64,000 nucleotides of DNA. Source: Xanthostigma xanthostigma (taxonomy: Eukaryota; Arthropoda; Insecta; Raphidioptera; Raphidiidae). This document shows positions 11,397 through 22,397 of the stretch, one piece after another. The stretch lies in the NCBI GenBank assembly GCA_963575645.1, contig OY754469.1, positions 18,866,001 through 18,930,000 on the forward strand, written 5' to 3'. The first letter of the stretch is position 1; each line of letters starts with the position of its first letter. Both the position numbers and the translations under genes were made by a program. The notes under the pieces were generated by a model that saw only the letters and a list, made by a program, of their open reading frames with translations, was not told where the DNA came from and did not search any database.

Positions 11397-11546
11397 TAGC
11401 TCTGTTCCAAGCTCTCTGCGAACAGCAACAGAACCGTCACAGTCTTGAGCATTAGCTAAAATGAAATTGTTTGTATCGGTTTTTGAGCTATTGCGCAAGA
11501 TTGTGACGGTTCTGTTCCCGTTTGCAGAGAGCTTGGAACAGAGCTA
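11397..11546. mobile_element. Fam-E MITE, copy 1
   Basis: A 150-bp element whose two arms of about 53 bp are near-perfect inverted repeats. The ends begin TAGCTCTGTTCCAAGC. A relative lies at 47559-47714, sharing GTTCCAAGC ends and inner blocks such as CCGTYACAGTCTTG and GCGCAAGA. It has no coding capacity. Confidence 0.8.
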
Positions 11547-12364
11547 CTGTTTCTGACAGACCTATAAACATTATTATAGGTAAATATAAACCGTATTTCA
11601 TGCCCGGTTTACCTCAATTTTAAAACCCTTTTTAATTAACAGGATATAAAAACGAAAGCAATGTTATTTCGGTTAATCGGTTCATCTCTGACTTGACCAA
11701 ATGAAACTCAAACCGTTACAAAACTATTTTCGATTTACTTGTCACTGAAAAATATTATTTTAAAAAAGTGTCTATTTTATACAACAGCTGTAGGTGCATG
11801 TCACTATAAGTACTATAAACATTTTTGTCGTTCTAGGTAATAGTATTTTTTTTCTTTCCTGATATGTTTACTTTCTCATAAACAAGATGAAGAAATGTTA
11901 TATATTCTTGATCTCTTTTGTTTTATACTATTTCAAGCTTTCAAGTTTTTTTTTCCTATTTTGACTTTTAAAGTTCCGTGAGCTGATTTATTATTGTATT
12001 TGTAAGAAACTTTCAAGATTGGAATGTTTTTTTAAGTACATTGATTTTTCTTCTGTAATATAGCGAGTTATATATATATTTTAATCAACATCGTTTGAGA
12101 CTGTCAAGAAAAGCTTCATACATTATGAAATCTAATTTAAACAGCCTTTCTGCTTTTAAATTCAAACTGTCAAAGTCTTTAACAAACTCATTCTTTCTAT
12201 TAAGTGCAGAAGAATTTATTGCTCGTGATTTTAGTCTTTAATTTTACTGTGGTATTGAATGATCAAATATCATTCAAATAGAGTTCATTGAACCTAGATT
12301 AAATTCTTGACCTAATCAAAGAGTCTTTTTAACCAACCTAAAAAAAATGTTATCGGTAATGGTT
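11547..12364. other. No gene recognised
   Basis: AT-rich sequence without conserved frames or bounded repeats. Confidence 0.5.
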
Positions 12365-12372
12365 CTTGTATA

Positions 12373-12620
12373 CAGCCCCGGATCTAGGGGAGGAAGGGGG
12401 TCTAACCGGGGCACTCGCCCCGGGTGGCAGTTTCACGAGGCGCCAAAATCATAAAATAATATGGTAATAGATAATAATGAGTGCAAAACTATTAAAGGGT
12501 TTTTATTGTTCCGTTCACGAAAAATGCCAATCATATATTTGTGAGTTTTTTTTAAGTAATTTATCTCAAACGCTGCAAGTTTCTGCCCAGGTTCGAAAAA
12601 TTGTAAATCCGGGGCTGCAG
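12373..12620. mobile_element. hAT-like MITE with perfect 8-bp TSD
   Basis: The left end is CAGCCCCGGATCTA. The right end is the complement, with an extra CAG at the border. The direct repeats CTTGTATA flank it exactly, at 12365-12372 and 12621-12628. An 8-bp duplication together with a CAG start fits hAT. There is no coding part. Confidence 0.8.
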
Positions 12621-12628
12621 CTTGTATA

Positions 12629-15451
12629 TTTGTGTATACAGTATGGACAAAAAAAAACCTTTCAATGTTTAAAAGCTGAACTGATTAAATACCACGCACA
12701 TTTATCCAGTATACTGAGCAGCAATGTCTGCCTGTGAAGGAGCCGATGTTATTTAACTGATTAGCGCACATTAGACGCGCACCTGCAACCAGCAACGATC
12801 GTCAGTCGGTCGCATTCAATTTTTGTGTGTCGTTTTCATTAATTAATTGGCATTGATAAAACTACTTTAAAACTACAATATGTCTACAGCACGGTATGAA
12901 ATACTATTTGCTGGTTTGTGCTGGTTTTTGTCGTTCGCGATTTTTTATACGTTACGTTATCAAAATAAAAACCTACTTCTTCACAAGGAAATGTACCTGT
13001 ATTTAGGTCAATCTAAAAAGATGTTATTCTTTTATTTTATATAACATATTCAGAGAAATGCATAAATCTAAACCCACGTAATACGGTTCCTTATTTGAAC
13101 ATTGTTGTGTACATGGTTTATTGAATTTGATTATCGATGGCATTTGCGGATCCGTAATATTTCCGTTGATTCGGGTTAGATAGAACACACTGTATTTTAT
13201 TATGCTGAACAGTTTCAATGACATATTTACAAATTCAGTGAAATGAAAACATCAATAAATTAATTCCAATTCAATTTATAAGACAATAATGTAATAGAAT
13301 TAAAAAAGAAATTACAGTGGTTATTGAAAATTTTCTTTAAAAAATAATAATTAAAGCGTTCTGAAAATAACTGACTACGTTGACAAGTATTGATTTTCAA
13401 AGATAAATTTATTTTCAAGATATTTATGAACTGACAGAATTCGAAGACATGTTAAGTTTATGTTTGACATTTATCTGGGTCAAATCAACTCAAGATAAAA
13501 TTGTCATGAATACAAAACAATATATACCTACTATAATACTATAAATACAATTCCAGGGATGGATTTTTTTTAAAACTATATTTGCACAAATTGAACATAA
13601 ATATTTGCATTTCAGTGAACCCAATAAATATTACTTTTAATTATTTCTCGTATTATTTCGAAAAAAATTCTTATCTAAAAAGATTTATGTTACTAGTAAA
13701 ATATGGGAATTTTTCACGAATGCGCAATAAACTATAGAATTTCGAAAATTATTATTATTGTATTTTATTTTTATTATAGTCCAGTGCATTTAGAAATATA
13801 TCTTATAGGTGTGACCCAAAAATTTCAGATACATTTTTTCTTTTGTTAATCATTCGAAAGGGTCTTCAATGGAGATCTTAACCCTGAATTTGCGCCGTCC
13901 GCCGAGACCTTGGATTATGTTTTTTTTCTTCAATTGCTCATATCTCGCATTTTAATAATCCCACAGCAATCGTTGTGGGGTTATTGGACTCGTCAGGATT
14001 TCCTCTTTAATTGAATGTCTATCAAATAAAACTCTCCAATGTACTGGAAAAAAGTTATTAGCGTCCAAATTTACAAGTTCTTTGCCAAAAGTTCTTGCGC
14101 CCGGATTTTCCGCGCGCATCTCTTTCCAGTGCATCTGAGACCCCCACCGACAATTTACTATTTAAAGTAGATTCAATTTCCAGTATTTAAAAAAAAACAT
14201 TCATACCGATCGGTTGATTCCTCGCCCGCTAATCCACGCTCGAGCGAAGGATTAATCATGCTCCTCGATAAAATGATTAACGCCGCCATTTTGAATTATT
14301 AAACTATTTTAACAATTAGTCTTTCTCATATTTAAAGAGAAAGAATGACTGTTTGGATATGTCACTGTTGAGTAATGAAAACTCATTTCGCCGGGAAAGT
14401 ATAAGCGATTCGGGTTCGTGTCCCAACTGCGACATTGTTTGAAAATATTTTTTTCTAATATATAATAGTAATAATAATATATGTTTAGTGTTTCTATTTA
14501 CAAGCCAAAGGTACAGAATTCAAGCATATGCTTGGTGTTCCATCTACTACAAAAGACAATTTACAATATACATTGTAAAAAATATGAATAATACCTACAC
14601 ATTAAAAACTATAATAAGGAAACCATAACATAAAACTAATAAAATAAAACATACGTTAATACACTCTAAAAAATTATTCATTGTTTACGTTCGTACCCTG
14701 TAAAAAATTAGCGGAGTGAATTACGGTTGAATTTCGACCACTTACATATAAACAGTCGACTGTAATATTTTATTACTGATAAAATACGATGGAGATTTTT
14801 CTTTTCTTTTCTGAATGTAGATACAAATTGTCCGGACTCCACCAGTTATTACTTGCTAATCCCTAACTAAAATCGTCAAAGGTTAGCACAGCGTAAAAAC
14901 TTTTACCTGACAGTGACACTGCATGTGCCTACAAACTGAGTGTAAAAGTATCGTTTTAGTAAACAATGAACAAATTGAAAAGTGTTTATATACCTACTGT
15001 ATAGGCCTCTAGGGCATCTCTTCAGTGACCCCCTACTGATAAAATAGTGCAGCATTGTAACATTTGTATATTTGCGGTTTGACATTTGACACTTTTTTTT
15101 TGTAAAAATGAATAAAACTGTTTGTACCAGAAAAAAATTACATGTAGTTAATTAAATAAACAATTAAACAATGTGGTTGTTCTACCAAAACCTTAATTAA
15201 AGATTCTCTACTTCGGCTAATTATTATACCGTGAGGTTCTATGCGTGCTTCCTGTACATATCTAATATCAAAAAAAGCTCATTCTCATTTCACACACTTC
15301 ACTGAATCTGTAACCAACAATTTGAGACGGAGATACATGCTCTATTTCTATCAGCGGATAATTGCGCACATAGGATAAGTGCTTAGTGCACTATGTACAT
15401 TTATGCGCATAAATAGAAATAAGTAGATATCTTTTAAAATGCAATATAGGT
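12629..15451. other. Long stretch without recognisable genes
   Basis: I find no conserved protein or bounded repeat. A 54-codon frame at 12880-13044 has hydrophobic runs but no support. A GGGTTCGTGTCCC block near 14418 resembles a tRNA B box, but has no paired A box or foldable cloverleaf. Confidence 0.5.
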
Positions 15452-15939
15452 ACGTGAGTTTTTTTTTTTTTTTTTTTATTTAGAGAAAAAAAAAATGCGC
15501 TTCGACTACTCAGGTCATTAGCACATAATATTATAAAAATAGGTTACAAAGTGTATGTTATGGAATACAAAATACTATAAGATATTTAGGTAAGTATAAA
15601 TTTACGATGCTAGAGGGTAAGTATAGACAGTAAGTTATAGTGGGTAATATAGTAATAAAGGGTAAGTAGTACAATAAATTGTTAATAGAAGTTAAGTATA
15701 GTAATAAGGTAAGTACAATGTTGATATAGTGTAGTTAAATAAAGTCAATATTTTTGTATTATAGAGCCTTAGTAATTTTTTTGTTTTTGTTTGTTTTTTT
15801 TTTTTTTTAATTTTATTTATTTATTTAGGTATTTATTTATTTATTAATTAATTAATTTTTTTTTTTTTTTTTTTGTTTCAGGAACACTGCACCATGGTAT
15901 TTAGGAGAATGTAGACGGTGGATTTGAGAGAGCGTTTTG

Positions 15940-18900
15940 TTAGAGCTGATTGGTAAGTCCTGTTTGTTGTAGGAATTTCATTAATTTATTTATGTTGACT
16001 GATGTATTATTTAATATTTCTTCTAGGCTTTCCGGGAGTATGCAATCATAACTGGCCTGAAAGTATTTTATGCAGTCTGTGAGAACATGCTTGATAGTTA
16101 AGTGGACGTGGCACATATCGCAGGTTGGTATGTTTTCTTTTTTGAAGATGTAGTTATGGGTTAGTTTGCTATGGCCCGTTCTGAGACGTACTAGAGCTAT
16201 TTCTTCTTTTCTTTTCATTTTTGTGGGATTAGCCCAGTAGTTTATATCGGGTTTTATTTCCCTCAGCTTATTGCCCTCAATGTTAAACCATTTTTCTGCC
16301 CAAAATGTTTTTATTTGATGTTTAATATAGTTTTTTATGTCTTTATATATTGTATTTTCATCCACAGATGGGTTTTCAGATGTTATCGCTTGTTTAGCGT
16401 GCGTATCAGCTAGTTCGTTACCATAGATTCCAACATGGGAGGGTATCCAAATAAAATTTATTGTGCATGATCTATTTTGAAGTTCGTATAACAGATTTTG
16501 AATTTCTTGAATTATAGGATTTGTAGGGTATAGCCGCGATATTGATTGTAGTGCGCTGAGTGAGTCGCACAGTATTATGCATTTATTATTTTCTTGGTAA
16601 ATTTTTTTAAATTCAGTTAGACTATTTTTTAGAGCAAATAGTTCCGCTGTAAATATACTTGCGAATTTTGAGAGTTTAATTTCTGTCGGTCTGTTATTAA
16701 GTATAAATGCGCAAGCGGTTCCAAGTTCAGATTTTGCACCATCTGTATAAATTTTGACGTATTCTTTATGTAGATCTAAAATTTGATTTATATGGCTTTG
16801 AAATATAGCCGGGGTGGTTTCGGATTTATTATATATTGATAGATCGTAATTGATATTCGGATTACTGAAAAACCAAGGTGGTATTTTGTTATGCGCGTTT
16901 ACTTTTAATGGTATGTTTTCAATATGGTATTTTTGAATTATTTGTTCGTTTTTTATAGGCAACGGTTTTGTATATTTTTCATTTGATTCGTATGTGCATT
17001 GGTAATGTGGATTTGTAATCATTTGATAATTTGGATGAGTAGGGTTTAGTTTTATTTTTGTATTATATTGTAATGTTAACATCTCTCTACGCATTTCAGG
17101 TGACATTTCACCTGTGATTGCATAAAGGCTTTCCAACGGAGTAGTTCTTAGTGCACCTGAAGCTAGTCGTAGTGCTGTATTATATACTGTATTGATGATA
17201 TTTACAATGTTCTTTTGTGCGGCTGCATATGCTATGCATGCATACTCAATTTTCGATCTTACCAATGCTTGAAATATTTGTATAAGTTGTTTAGTATCAC
17301 TTCCCCAAGTGTGGTGAGACAGTGTTTTGATGAGATCAATGCTTTTTCTGCAGGTTTTCCTTAGGTCAGTGATATACGATTTCCAATTTAACTTATCATC
17401 AAGGATGACGCCTAAATATTTAATTTGTTTTGCATATTCTAGCTGTATATTATTTAATTTTAAAGCGGGTTTTGTAGCACGTCTATGTTTTGTGAATAAG
17501 ATACATTTGGTTTTTCTAGTTGAAAATTTGAACCCGGTAGTTGCTGACCATTTTTCTAGGTGAAGTAGAGCTGAGGTTAATTCCTTTTGAATTGTTTTAA
17601 GGTTTTTATTAGCACAGTATATTACCACATCATCTGCATATAGGGAAATCTTTGTAGGAAATGTTATTTTATTTGTTATTTTGTTGACAGCAATTAAGAA
17701 AAGGGTTACTCCAAGAACAGAACCCTGAGGGATACCATTTTCTTGTTTATATTCATTAGATAATATATTTCCTGTTCTGACTTGGAATTTACGTTTTGTT
17801 AGAAAGTTATTTATAAAAGAAGCCATATTGCCTACTATCTTCCATTCTTTAAGGGTTTCGAGGATGTTTCTGTGCCAGGTTGTATCATAAGCCTTTTCGA
17901 TGTCCAGGAAAATTGCTAGTAAATGTTGTTTGGTTGCAAAAGAGTTGTATATTTCAGTTTGAAGATTTATTATTTGATCTATTGTTGACATACCTTTTCT
18001 GAAACCACTCTGTGCAGGCGTTAGTAATTTTTGATGTTCTAAGGTCCACATGAGTCTGTTGTTTACCATCCTTTCCATTAATTTACATAGACATGATGTA
18101 AGGGCTATAGGCCTGTAATTTTCCGGGTTAGTTTTTTCTTTGTTTGGCTTCAGAATAGGCAGTATTATACTTTTTCGCCATTCTGTGGGAAATGTGTTTT
18201 CATTCCATATGTGATTATAGATTTGTAATAATGTATTTTTGGCAGACTGGGGAAGCTTTTTTAAAAACTCGTTGTGTATTTTATCAGCTCCTGGGCTAGT
18301 GTTTCGGCATTGTTGGAGGGCCGTTTCTAATTCACTCTCTGAGAGTGGAAGATTAAAATCTTCTTTGTTATGACTCATGTGATCTATTTGTTGTTTTTCG
18401 CTTTTGGTTTTGAATTTTAAAAAGTTCTTGTCGTAATTTTCAGAGCTGAAGTTTTTTTGGTAGATTTCGCCTAGTGAGTTTGATATTTCCTTGGAGCTTG
18501 TTATTGTTTTGTTGTCGGTATTTAGGGCTGCAATGTGGAAATTTTTAGGTTTTCCTTTTATTCTATTTATTTTATCCCAAACTTCTTTGGTTGTAGTGGA
18601 TGAGTTAATACTATTTATATAATTTGCCCAGGTTTGTTTTTTGCTCTCGTTTACTGTTTTTTTTGCGATAGCTCTTAGTTTTTTAAAATTTATTAGATTT
18701 TCTATAGTTTGGTGTTTTTTGTATTTATTTAGCGCTGTTTTGCTATTACTGGTGGCTTCTTCGCATTGTTTATTCCACCATGGATTCTGTGTGCGTCTGC
18801 TTTTTGATTTCGTTTGTGGGATATAATGTTCTGCTGCTTCTATTATTATTTTTGTAAACTGTTTTATTATCGTATCTATATTATTATTTATATTGAAATT

Positions 18901-19674
18901 GTTAATTTTGTTGGATACTTCATTTTGATATGCGTTCCAGTCAGCTTTTTCTAGTCTCCATTTAGGTGGGTAAGAAACTTCAATATTTTGAGTGGAAATG
19001 TTAGTGAGTATTGGAAAGTGGTCGCTGTTGTAAAGTTCTGGAAGAACAGCCCATTCGAGGATGGGAGTGATGGACGCGTGACAGAAGGTTAGGTCAATGC
19101 CGGTGAGTGTTCCTGTGGATAGACTTAGATGGGTTGGTTGTCCATCATTTAGCAGTGATATGTTCTCTAGATCTAGTATTTTTTCCATGATTTTTCCTCT
19201 GCTGTCCTGTTTTGAACTCCAGAGGTAACTGTGAGCGTTGAAGTCTCCTGTTATTATGAAAGGCGTGGGCAGCTGAGCTATTATTTTTTCTATATCTTGA
19301 ACAGAAATATATTTATTGTTAGGTATATATATATTACATATTGTTATAGGTTGAGATATTATGTGAAGTTTTATTGCAATTGCTTCGAAGTCAGTGTCGA
19401 GTGTGAGAGTTTCTGCGTAGTATGTATCTTTAACCAGTATGGCAACCCCACCGCTAGCGTGATCTGTGTTTGTTCTATCTCTGCGATAAAAAGAATAGTT
19501 ATTTAGGTATGGAGTATGGGTTGTTTTAAAGTTAGTTTCTTGTAAACAGATTGTTGATGGTTCGTGTTCTGATATTAGTCTTTTAAGGTCTGTGATGTGC
19601 GGGAAGTAGCCATTTAAATTCCATTGTATTAGGTTGAACTTAATGTTCGTCTTCCGAGTTGTCTGGTGAGAGAG
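15940..19674 (-). CDS. LINE ORF2: endonuclease, reverse transcriptase, RNase H
   Basis: This is the enzyme of target-primed reverse transcription. The frame is open from 19674, right after an in-frame TGA, giving 1244 codons. An apurinic-type endonuclease starts near residue 15 (FNLIQWNLNGYF) and includes ITGDFNAHS and, near its end, GIDLTFCHAS and NSDHFPI. The RT contains NYRPIALTSC, QSGFRKGMST, FLDIEKAYDT, GIPQGSVLG and the catalytic YADD at residue 679. The RNase H contains YTDGA (976), FTAELFAL, CDSLSAL and GNELAD. A terminal CCHC (C-x2-C-x7-H-x4-C) starts at 1185. The first ATG of the frame, at 19188, lies after most of the endonuclease, so it is not a sensible start. The frame overlaps ORF1 by about 35 nt in the +1 frame. 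Non-AUG initiation, reinitiation or frameshifting is inferred. Confidence 0.95.
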   Translation of the reverse strand, partial: LSHQTTRKTNIKFNLIQWNLNGYFPHITDLKRLISEHEPSTICLQETNFKTTHTPYLNNYSFYRRDRTNTDHASGGVAILVKDTYYAETLTLDTDFEAIAIKLHIISQPITICNIYIPNNKYISVQDIEKIIAQLPTPFIITGDFNAHSYLWSSKQDSRGKIMEKILDLENISLLNDGQPTHLSLSTGTLTGIDLTFCHASITPILEWAVLPELYNSDHFPILTNISTQNIEVSYPPKWRLEKADWNAYQNEVSNKINNFNINNNIDTIIKQFTKIIIEAAEHYIPQTKSKSRRTQNPWWNKQCEEATSNSKTALNKYKKHQTIENLINFKKLRAIAKKTVNESKKQTWANYINSINSSTTTKEVWDKINRIKGKPKNFHIAALNTDNKTITSSKEISNSLGEIYQKNFSSENYDKNFLKFKTKSEKQQIDHMSHNKEDFNLPLSESELETALQQCRNTSPGADKIHNEFLKKLPQSAKNTLLQIYNHIWNENTFPTEWRKSIILPILKPNKEKTNPENYRPIALTSCLCKLMERMVNNRLMWTLEHQKLLTPAQSGFRKGMSTIDQIINLQTEIYNSFATKQHLLAIFLDIEKAYDTTWHRNILETLKEWKIVGNMASFINNFLTKRKFQVRTGNILSNEYKQENGIPQGSVLGVTLFLIAVNKITNKITFPTKISLYADDVVIYCANKNLKTIQKELTSALLHLEKWSATTGFKFSTRKTKCILFTKHRRATKPALKLNNIQLEYAKQIKYLGVILDDKLNWKSYITDLRKTCRKSIDLIKTLSHHTWGSDTKQLIQIFQALVRSKIEYACIAYAAAQKNIVNIINTVYNTALRLASGALRTTPLESLYAITGEMSPEMRREMLTLQYNTKIKLNPTHPNYQMITNPHYQCTYESNEKYTKPLPIKNEQIIQKYHIENIPLKVNAHNKIPPWFFSNPNINYDLSIYNKSETTPAIFQSHINQILDLHKEYVKIYTDGAKSELGTACAFILNNRPTEIKLSKFASIFTAELFALKNSLTEFKKIYQENNKCIILCDSLSALQSISRLYPTNPIIQEIQNLLYELQNRSCTINFIWIPSHVGIYGNELADTHAKQAITSENPSVDENTIYKDIKNYIKHQIKTFWAEKWFNIEGNKLREIKPDINYWANPTKMKRKEEIALVRLRTGHSKLTHNYIFKKENIPTCDMCHVHLTIKHVLTDCIKYFQASYDCILPESLEEILNNTSVNINKLMKFLQQTGLTNQL

Positions 19675-21064
19675 TCATTGGGGAGGGGGGTATCTCATTT
19701 TCTATGTCCTTTTCTGTTATTAACCGTTTGTTTAATTTGTTTGAAATTTTTGTGAATTTTGTTTTCATATTTTTGTCCCTTAAAAACGGGTATAGGTCTT
19801 TCATCATTGCTAGGAGACCTTCAATATTGTGTGTATATGTGCGAGCTAAGCTTAGAGGATCTTTTGATTTTTGTATCTGTTTTATGAAACTCACAAATTT
19901 ATCATAAGTAAGTACATAACGTACAGTTCTTATTTTAGTTTCCAGTGGTAAAAGAGCAATATCGGTGGGTGATTTACTTACTTTTCCTGTAGCTAGGGTT
20001 ACCTGTTCCTTTTGATTTACTTTTAGTTTTTTAGGTTCCGGTTTACGAAAAGATAAACATGTATTAATTGATTTATTTTCTGTTTCAGGTGGATCTTCAT
20101 CTACAATTCCTGTTGGACGCTCAATTTCGATTTCAGCCACTAGGTCTGGGTCTGTTTCGGTAGTGGAAGTGGATGGGGGAGGAGGACGCTTTTGAGCTCT
20201 AGGTCGCATTTCGTCGTCAGGTTGGTTGTCAGAAGAGTCCGATTCATTGCCAGATAGACAAGTTTCAGGGGTTTCAAGAGTTTTAGAAGGTAGCGGATAA
20301 GCAGATCTTGAAGATGAAGTGTCAGAAGTATCAGGTTTAGGGCATTTAGATGAAATATGTCCAGTTTGATTACATCTGTAACATTTTTGAATATCAATAT
20401 TTAAATATATCCTGTAATCATCATTATCAAAATTTATTATGACAGAGTCTGGGATTTCATGTTTTTCATCAGGTACTATATAAACATAGCGTCTGAAACA
20501 GACTATATGTGATAGATCTGGGTCTGTTGCACCTGCCCTCATATAGTAAATTTGCGATACTAGATTTATACTCATGTTGTGTAATTTTTCTTCCAATATA
20601 TCATTGGGAATGAGAGGGTTTATATTTGATATGATTAATCTTTTTGCAGGGGTTATCATTCTTCTTATATTGACAGATTGTTCATTGACTAGAATAGTTT
20701 CATGTTCGCTAATTAACTTATCAACCATTTCTTTGCTAGATAAGTACATGCAAATTCTTTCGTTAGCGATTCTGGAAGCTGCTATAATATTTTTTCCATG
20801 TATTAAATTAGCTACGGCTCTAATGTAGTCAATTATTTTAACGCCATTTAGAGAATTTATTATTATACCTTGATCTTTTTTTGGGGTTTGAAATGTCGGT
20901 TGTCTCCTAACTACATTTGCAAAGGTCTGTGTGTTTGGATTATTGGTATTTTGTGAGCGCATTGGTGTGGGTGCTGTGTTATTGGTTTCGGTAATTGATT
21001 GCATATTGGTAGGGTGTAAGGCTTGTGGTTGTGGAAATTCTACATCTGTTGGATTATCACTCAT
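19640..21064 (-). CDS. LINE ORF1: gag-like RNA-binding protein with zinc knuckle
   Basis: A 474-aa protein that likely coats the element RNA. The N-terminal 75 residues are polar and low in complexity (Asn, Thr, Pro, Gln). A folded region of roughly residues 60-225 follows. Next is one CCHC zinc knuckle, CYRCNQTGHISSKC, from residue 228. The C-terminal half starts with a Ser/Asp/Glu-rich linker containing RPPPPSTSTTETDPD and ends in a basic, Lys-rich segment. Many I- and Jockey-group gag proteins carry three knuckles; only one is visible here. The start is the ATG at 21064, 37 nt after a 10-bp stem-loop. The stop at 19640-19642 lies within the beginning of the ORF2 frame. Confidence 0.92.
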   Translation of the reverse strand: MSDNPTDVEFPQPQALHPTNMQSITETNNTAPTPMRSQNTNNPNTQTFANVVRRQPTFQTPKKDQGIIINSLNGVKIIDYIRAVANLIHGKNIIAASRIANERICMYLSSKEMVDKLISEHETILVNEQSVNIRRMITPAKRLIISNINPLIPNDILEEKLHNMSINLVSQIYYMRAGATDPDLSHIVCFRRYVYIVPDEKHEIPDSVIINFDNDDYRIYLNIDIQKCYRCNQTGHISSKCPKPDTSDTSSSRSAYPLPSKTLETPETCLSGNESDSSDNQPDDEMRPRAQKRPPPPSTSTTETDPDLVAEIEIERPTGIVDEDPPETENKSINTCLSFRKPEPKKLKVNQKEQVTLATGKVSKSPTDIALLPLETKIRTVRYVLTYDKFVSFIKQIQKSKDPLSLARTYTHNIEGLLAMMKDLYPFLRDKNMKTKFTKISNKLNKRLITEKDIENEIPPSPMTLSPDNSEDEH

Positions 21065-21100
21065 GTATATTTAGTTGCATATCTGCAAGGTTATAGCTAT

Positions 21101-21127
21101 ACCGTCCTGGAAACAAACCAGGACGGT
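21101..21127 (-). promoter_or_regulatory. Stem-loop in the LINE 5' UTR
   Basis: ACCGTCCTGG and CCAGGACGGT form a perfect 10-bp GC-rich stem with a 7-nt loop, 37 nt before the ORF1 ATG. In this AT-rich setting it stands out. It could affect scanning, packaging or internal entry of ribosomes. Function is inferred only from position. Confidence 0.7.
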
Positions 21128-21392
21128 TCAGTTCGAATGATACTAATTACGTGCGCTGTCAGTGATTTTGGTTAACCTCAAAATTTTTAAAGTATAAATA
21201 TATAGAAAAAAAATATTAAATTATGATATAAAACTGGAAAATAATACTTACAGTTGTCCAATGTATATTTACAAGTCTAATAAATACCTGATTTTTGTAC
21301 GAAAACAACAATAATTATTATTTTCAGAGAAAAACGATTCAGAAAAAAAATACGTGCTGTACTCTCAAGGTCGGTCGTTTAACCCACGTGAG

Positions 21393-21965
21393 TTTTATTG
21401 ATATGGTAGCTATAGAAATCATTAGTGAATTTCAGTTAAAACATAGCATCTGCATTTGTTAACTATAGAACTAAAATGCAAATACACCGAAAAAGAACGT
21501 GCATGACCAGTAGAATTTTAATTAAAAAATAGGAATTACCTATAGCAAATTTACAAAACTATCATAATTAACGGCTAAACAGTATCCTAACCAGTTATAA
21601 AAATTATTTAAAACATATAATTAATTATTATTTGCGGACTGAACTTCCTTTTAAGCTGCTCAGGGAAGATATTGGCCAGGTCAAAAGAAGAATATTAACA
21701 AAATTAACTGTTATTTATTTATTTAGTCATTTGTTTCTCTACAAACAGGCATAAGCCTTGTGATATGTAGACGTACCTACTACAATTAGTTATGTGTTGA
21801 TACACTTTCATATTTACATGCGACATAGGTATAGATATGTGGATAAAACCAAATAGGTACTATAGAATTTTAAAACTCTGGCCTCAAATTGGCAACAACC
21901 AACCCTAGTTACGCGCACCGCTTGGGGTATAAACATTTTTTTTGACATAACTAATGAAACAATAA
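21393..21965. other. No gene recognised
   Basis: AT-rich sequence after the right target duplication of the LINE. I see nothing identifiable. Confidence 0.5.
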
Positions 21966-21978
21966 TATTATTTCATTA

Positions 21979-22397
21979 AAAAAACGAACTGTTTATTTTT
22001 CCACAAAAGAAAAGTACAACCAAATTTAAAATTTAAAATAAATAACTATGAAGTTTTAGTTACATCTGAATGCAAATTTCTGGGATTATATGTTGACGAG
22101 AAACTGTCTTGGAGACTTCACGTAGACCATGTTTGTAACAAACTCAGATCGGCATATTTCGCTATAAAAAGTGTTAAGTCATATTTAAATACTGATCAAT
22201 TGGTCAATATGTATTATGCACTAGTGTATCCTTATTTACAGTATAACATAATAATTTGGGGTCAATCAGTTGACATAAATAGAGCATTTATACTACAAAA
22301 ACGAATTGTACGTTTAATCTTTAACATACCGTTCAGAGGTACTTGTAGAGAAAAATTTAAAAGCTACAAAATATTAACACTCATATCTATATATATA
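21979..22397 (+). pseudogene. LINE RT/C-terminal fragment, part 1 (split by Pal-D)
   Basis: The frame reads FLGLYVDEKLSWRLHVDHVC, then LVYPYLQYNIIIWGQ, then ILQKRIVRLIF and KFKSYKILTLISIYI. These are the post-YADD thumb and C-terminal blocks of a CR1/Jockey-type LINE; the family usually shows FLGIxIDExLxW, YGIxxWG and LQKKxIR. The frame continues at 23131 after the inserted 733-bp element. With one TA of the target duplication removed, the two halves join in the same frame. The 5' two thirds of the LINE are missing. Confidence 0.85.

Larger units (their letters stand above)
15459..21385 (-). mobile_element. Full-length I-group non-LTR retrotransposon (LINE)
   Basis: On the minus strand the element runs from about 21385 (5' end, starting GGGTTAAACGACC) to a poly(A) tail that appears as a T-run at 15459-15479. 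The direct repeats ACGTGAG at 15452-15458 and 21386-21392 bound it, and TTTT after each may lengthen the duplication to 11 bp, an ambiguity caused by the tail. The order is a 5' UTR of about 320 nt, ORF1, an overlapping ORF2, and a 3' UTR of about 480 nt with internal A-rich tracts. Both ORFs are unbroken, which suggests a recent insertion. An RNase H domain places it in the I group rather than Jockey or CR1. Confidence 0.9.

Noticed and set aside
12880..13044. 54-codon frame with hydrophobic segments
   Set aside because: Too short, no conservation evidence, and such frames are expected by chance in AT-rich DNA.
14395..14440. B-box-like GGGTTCGTGTCCC
   Set aside because: No A box at tRNA spacing and no cloverleaf.
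17327..20828. Plus-strand frames inside the LINE
   Set aside because: They are antisense shadows of ORF1 and ORF2.
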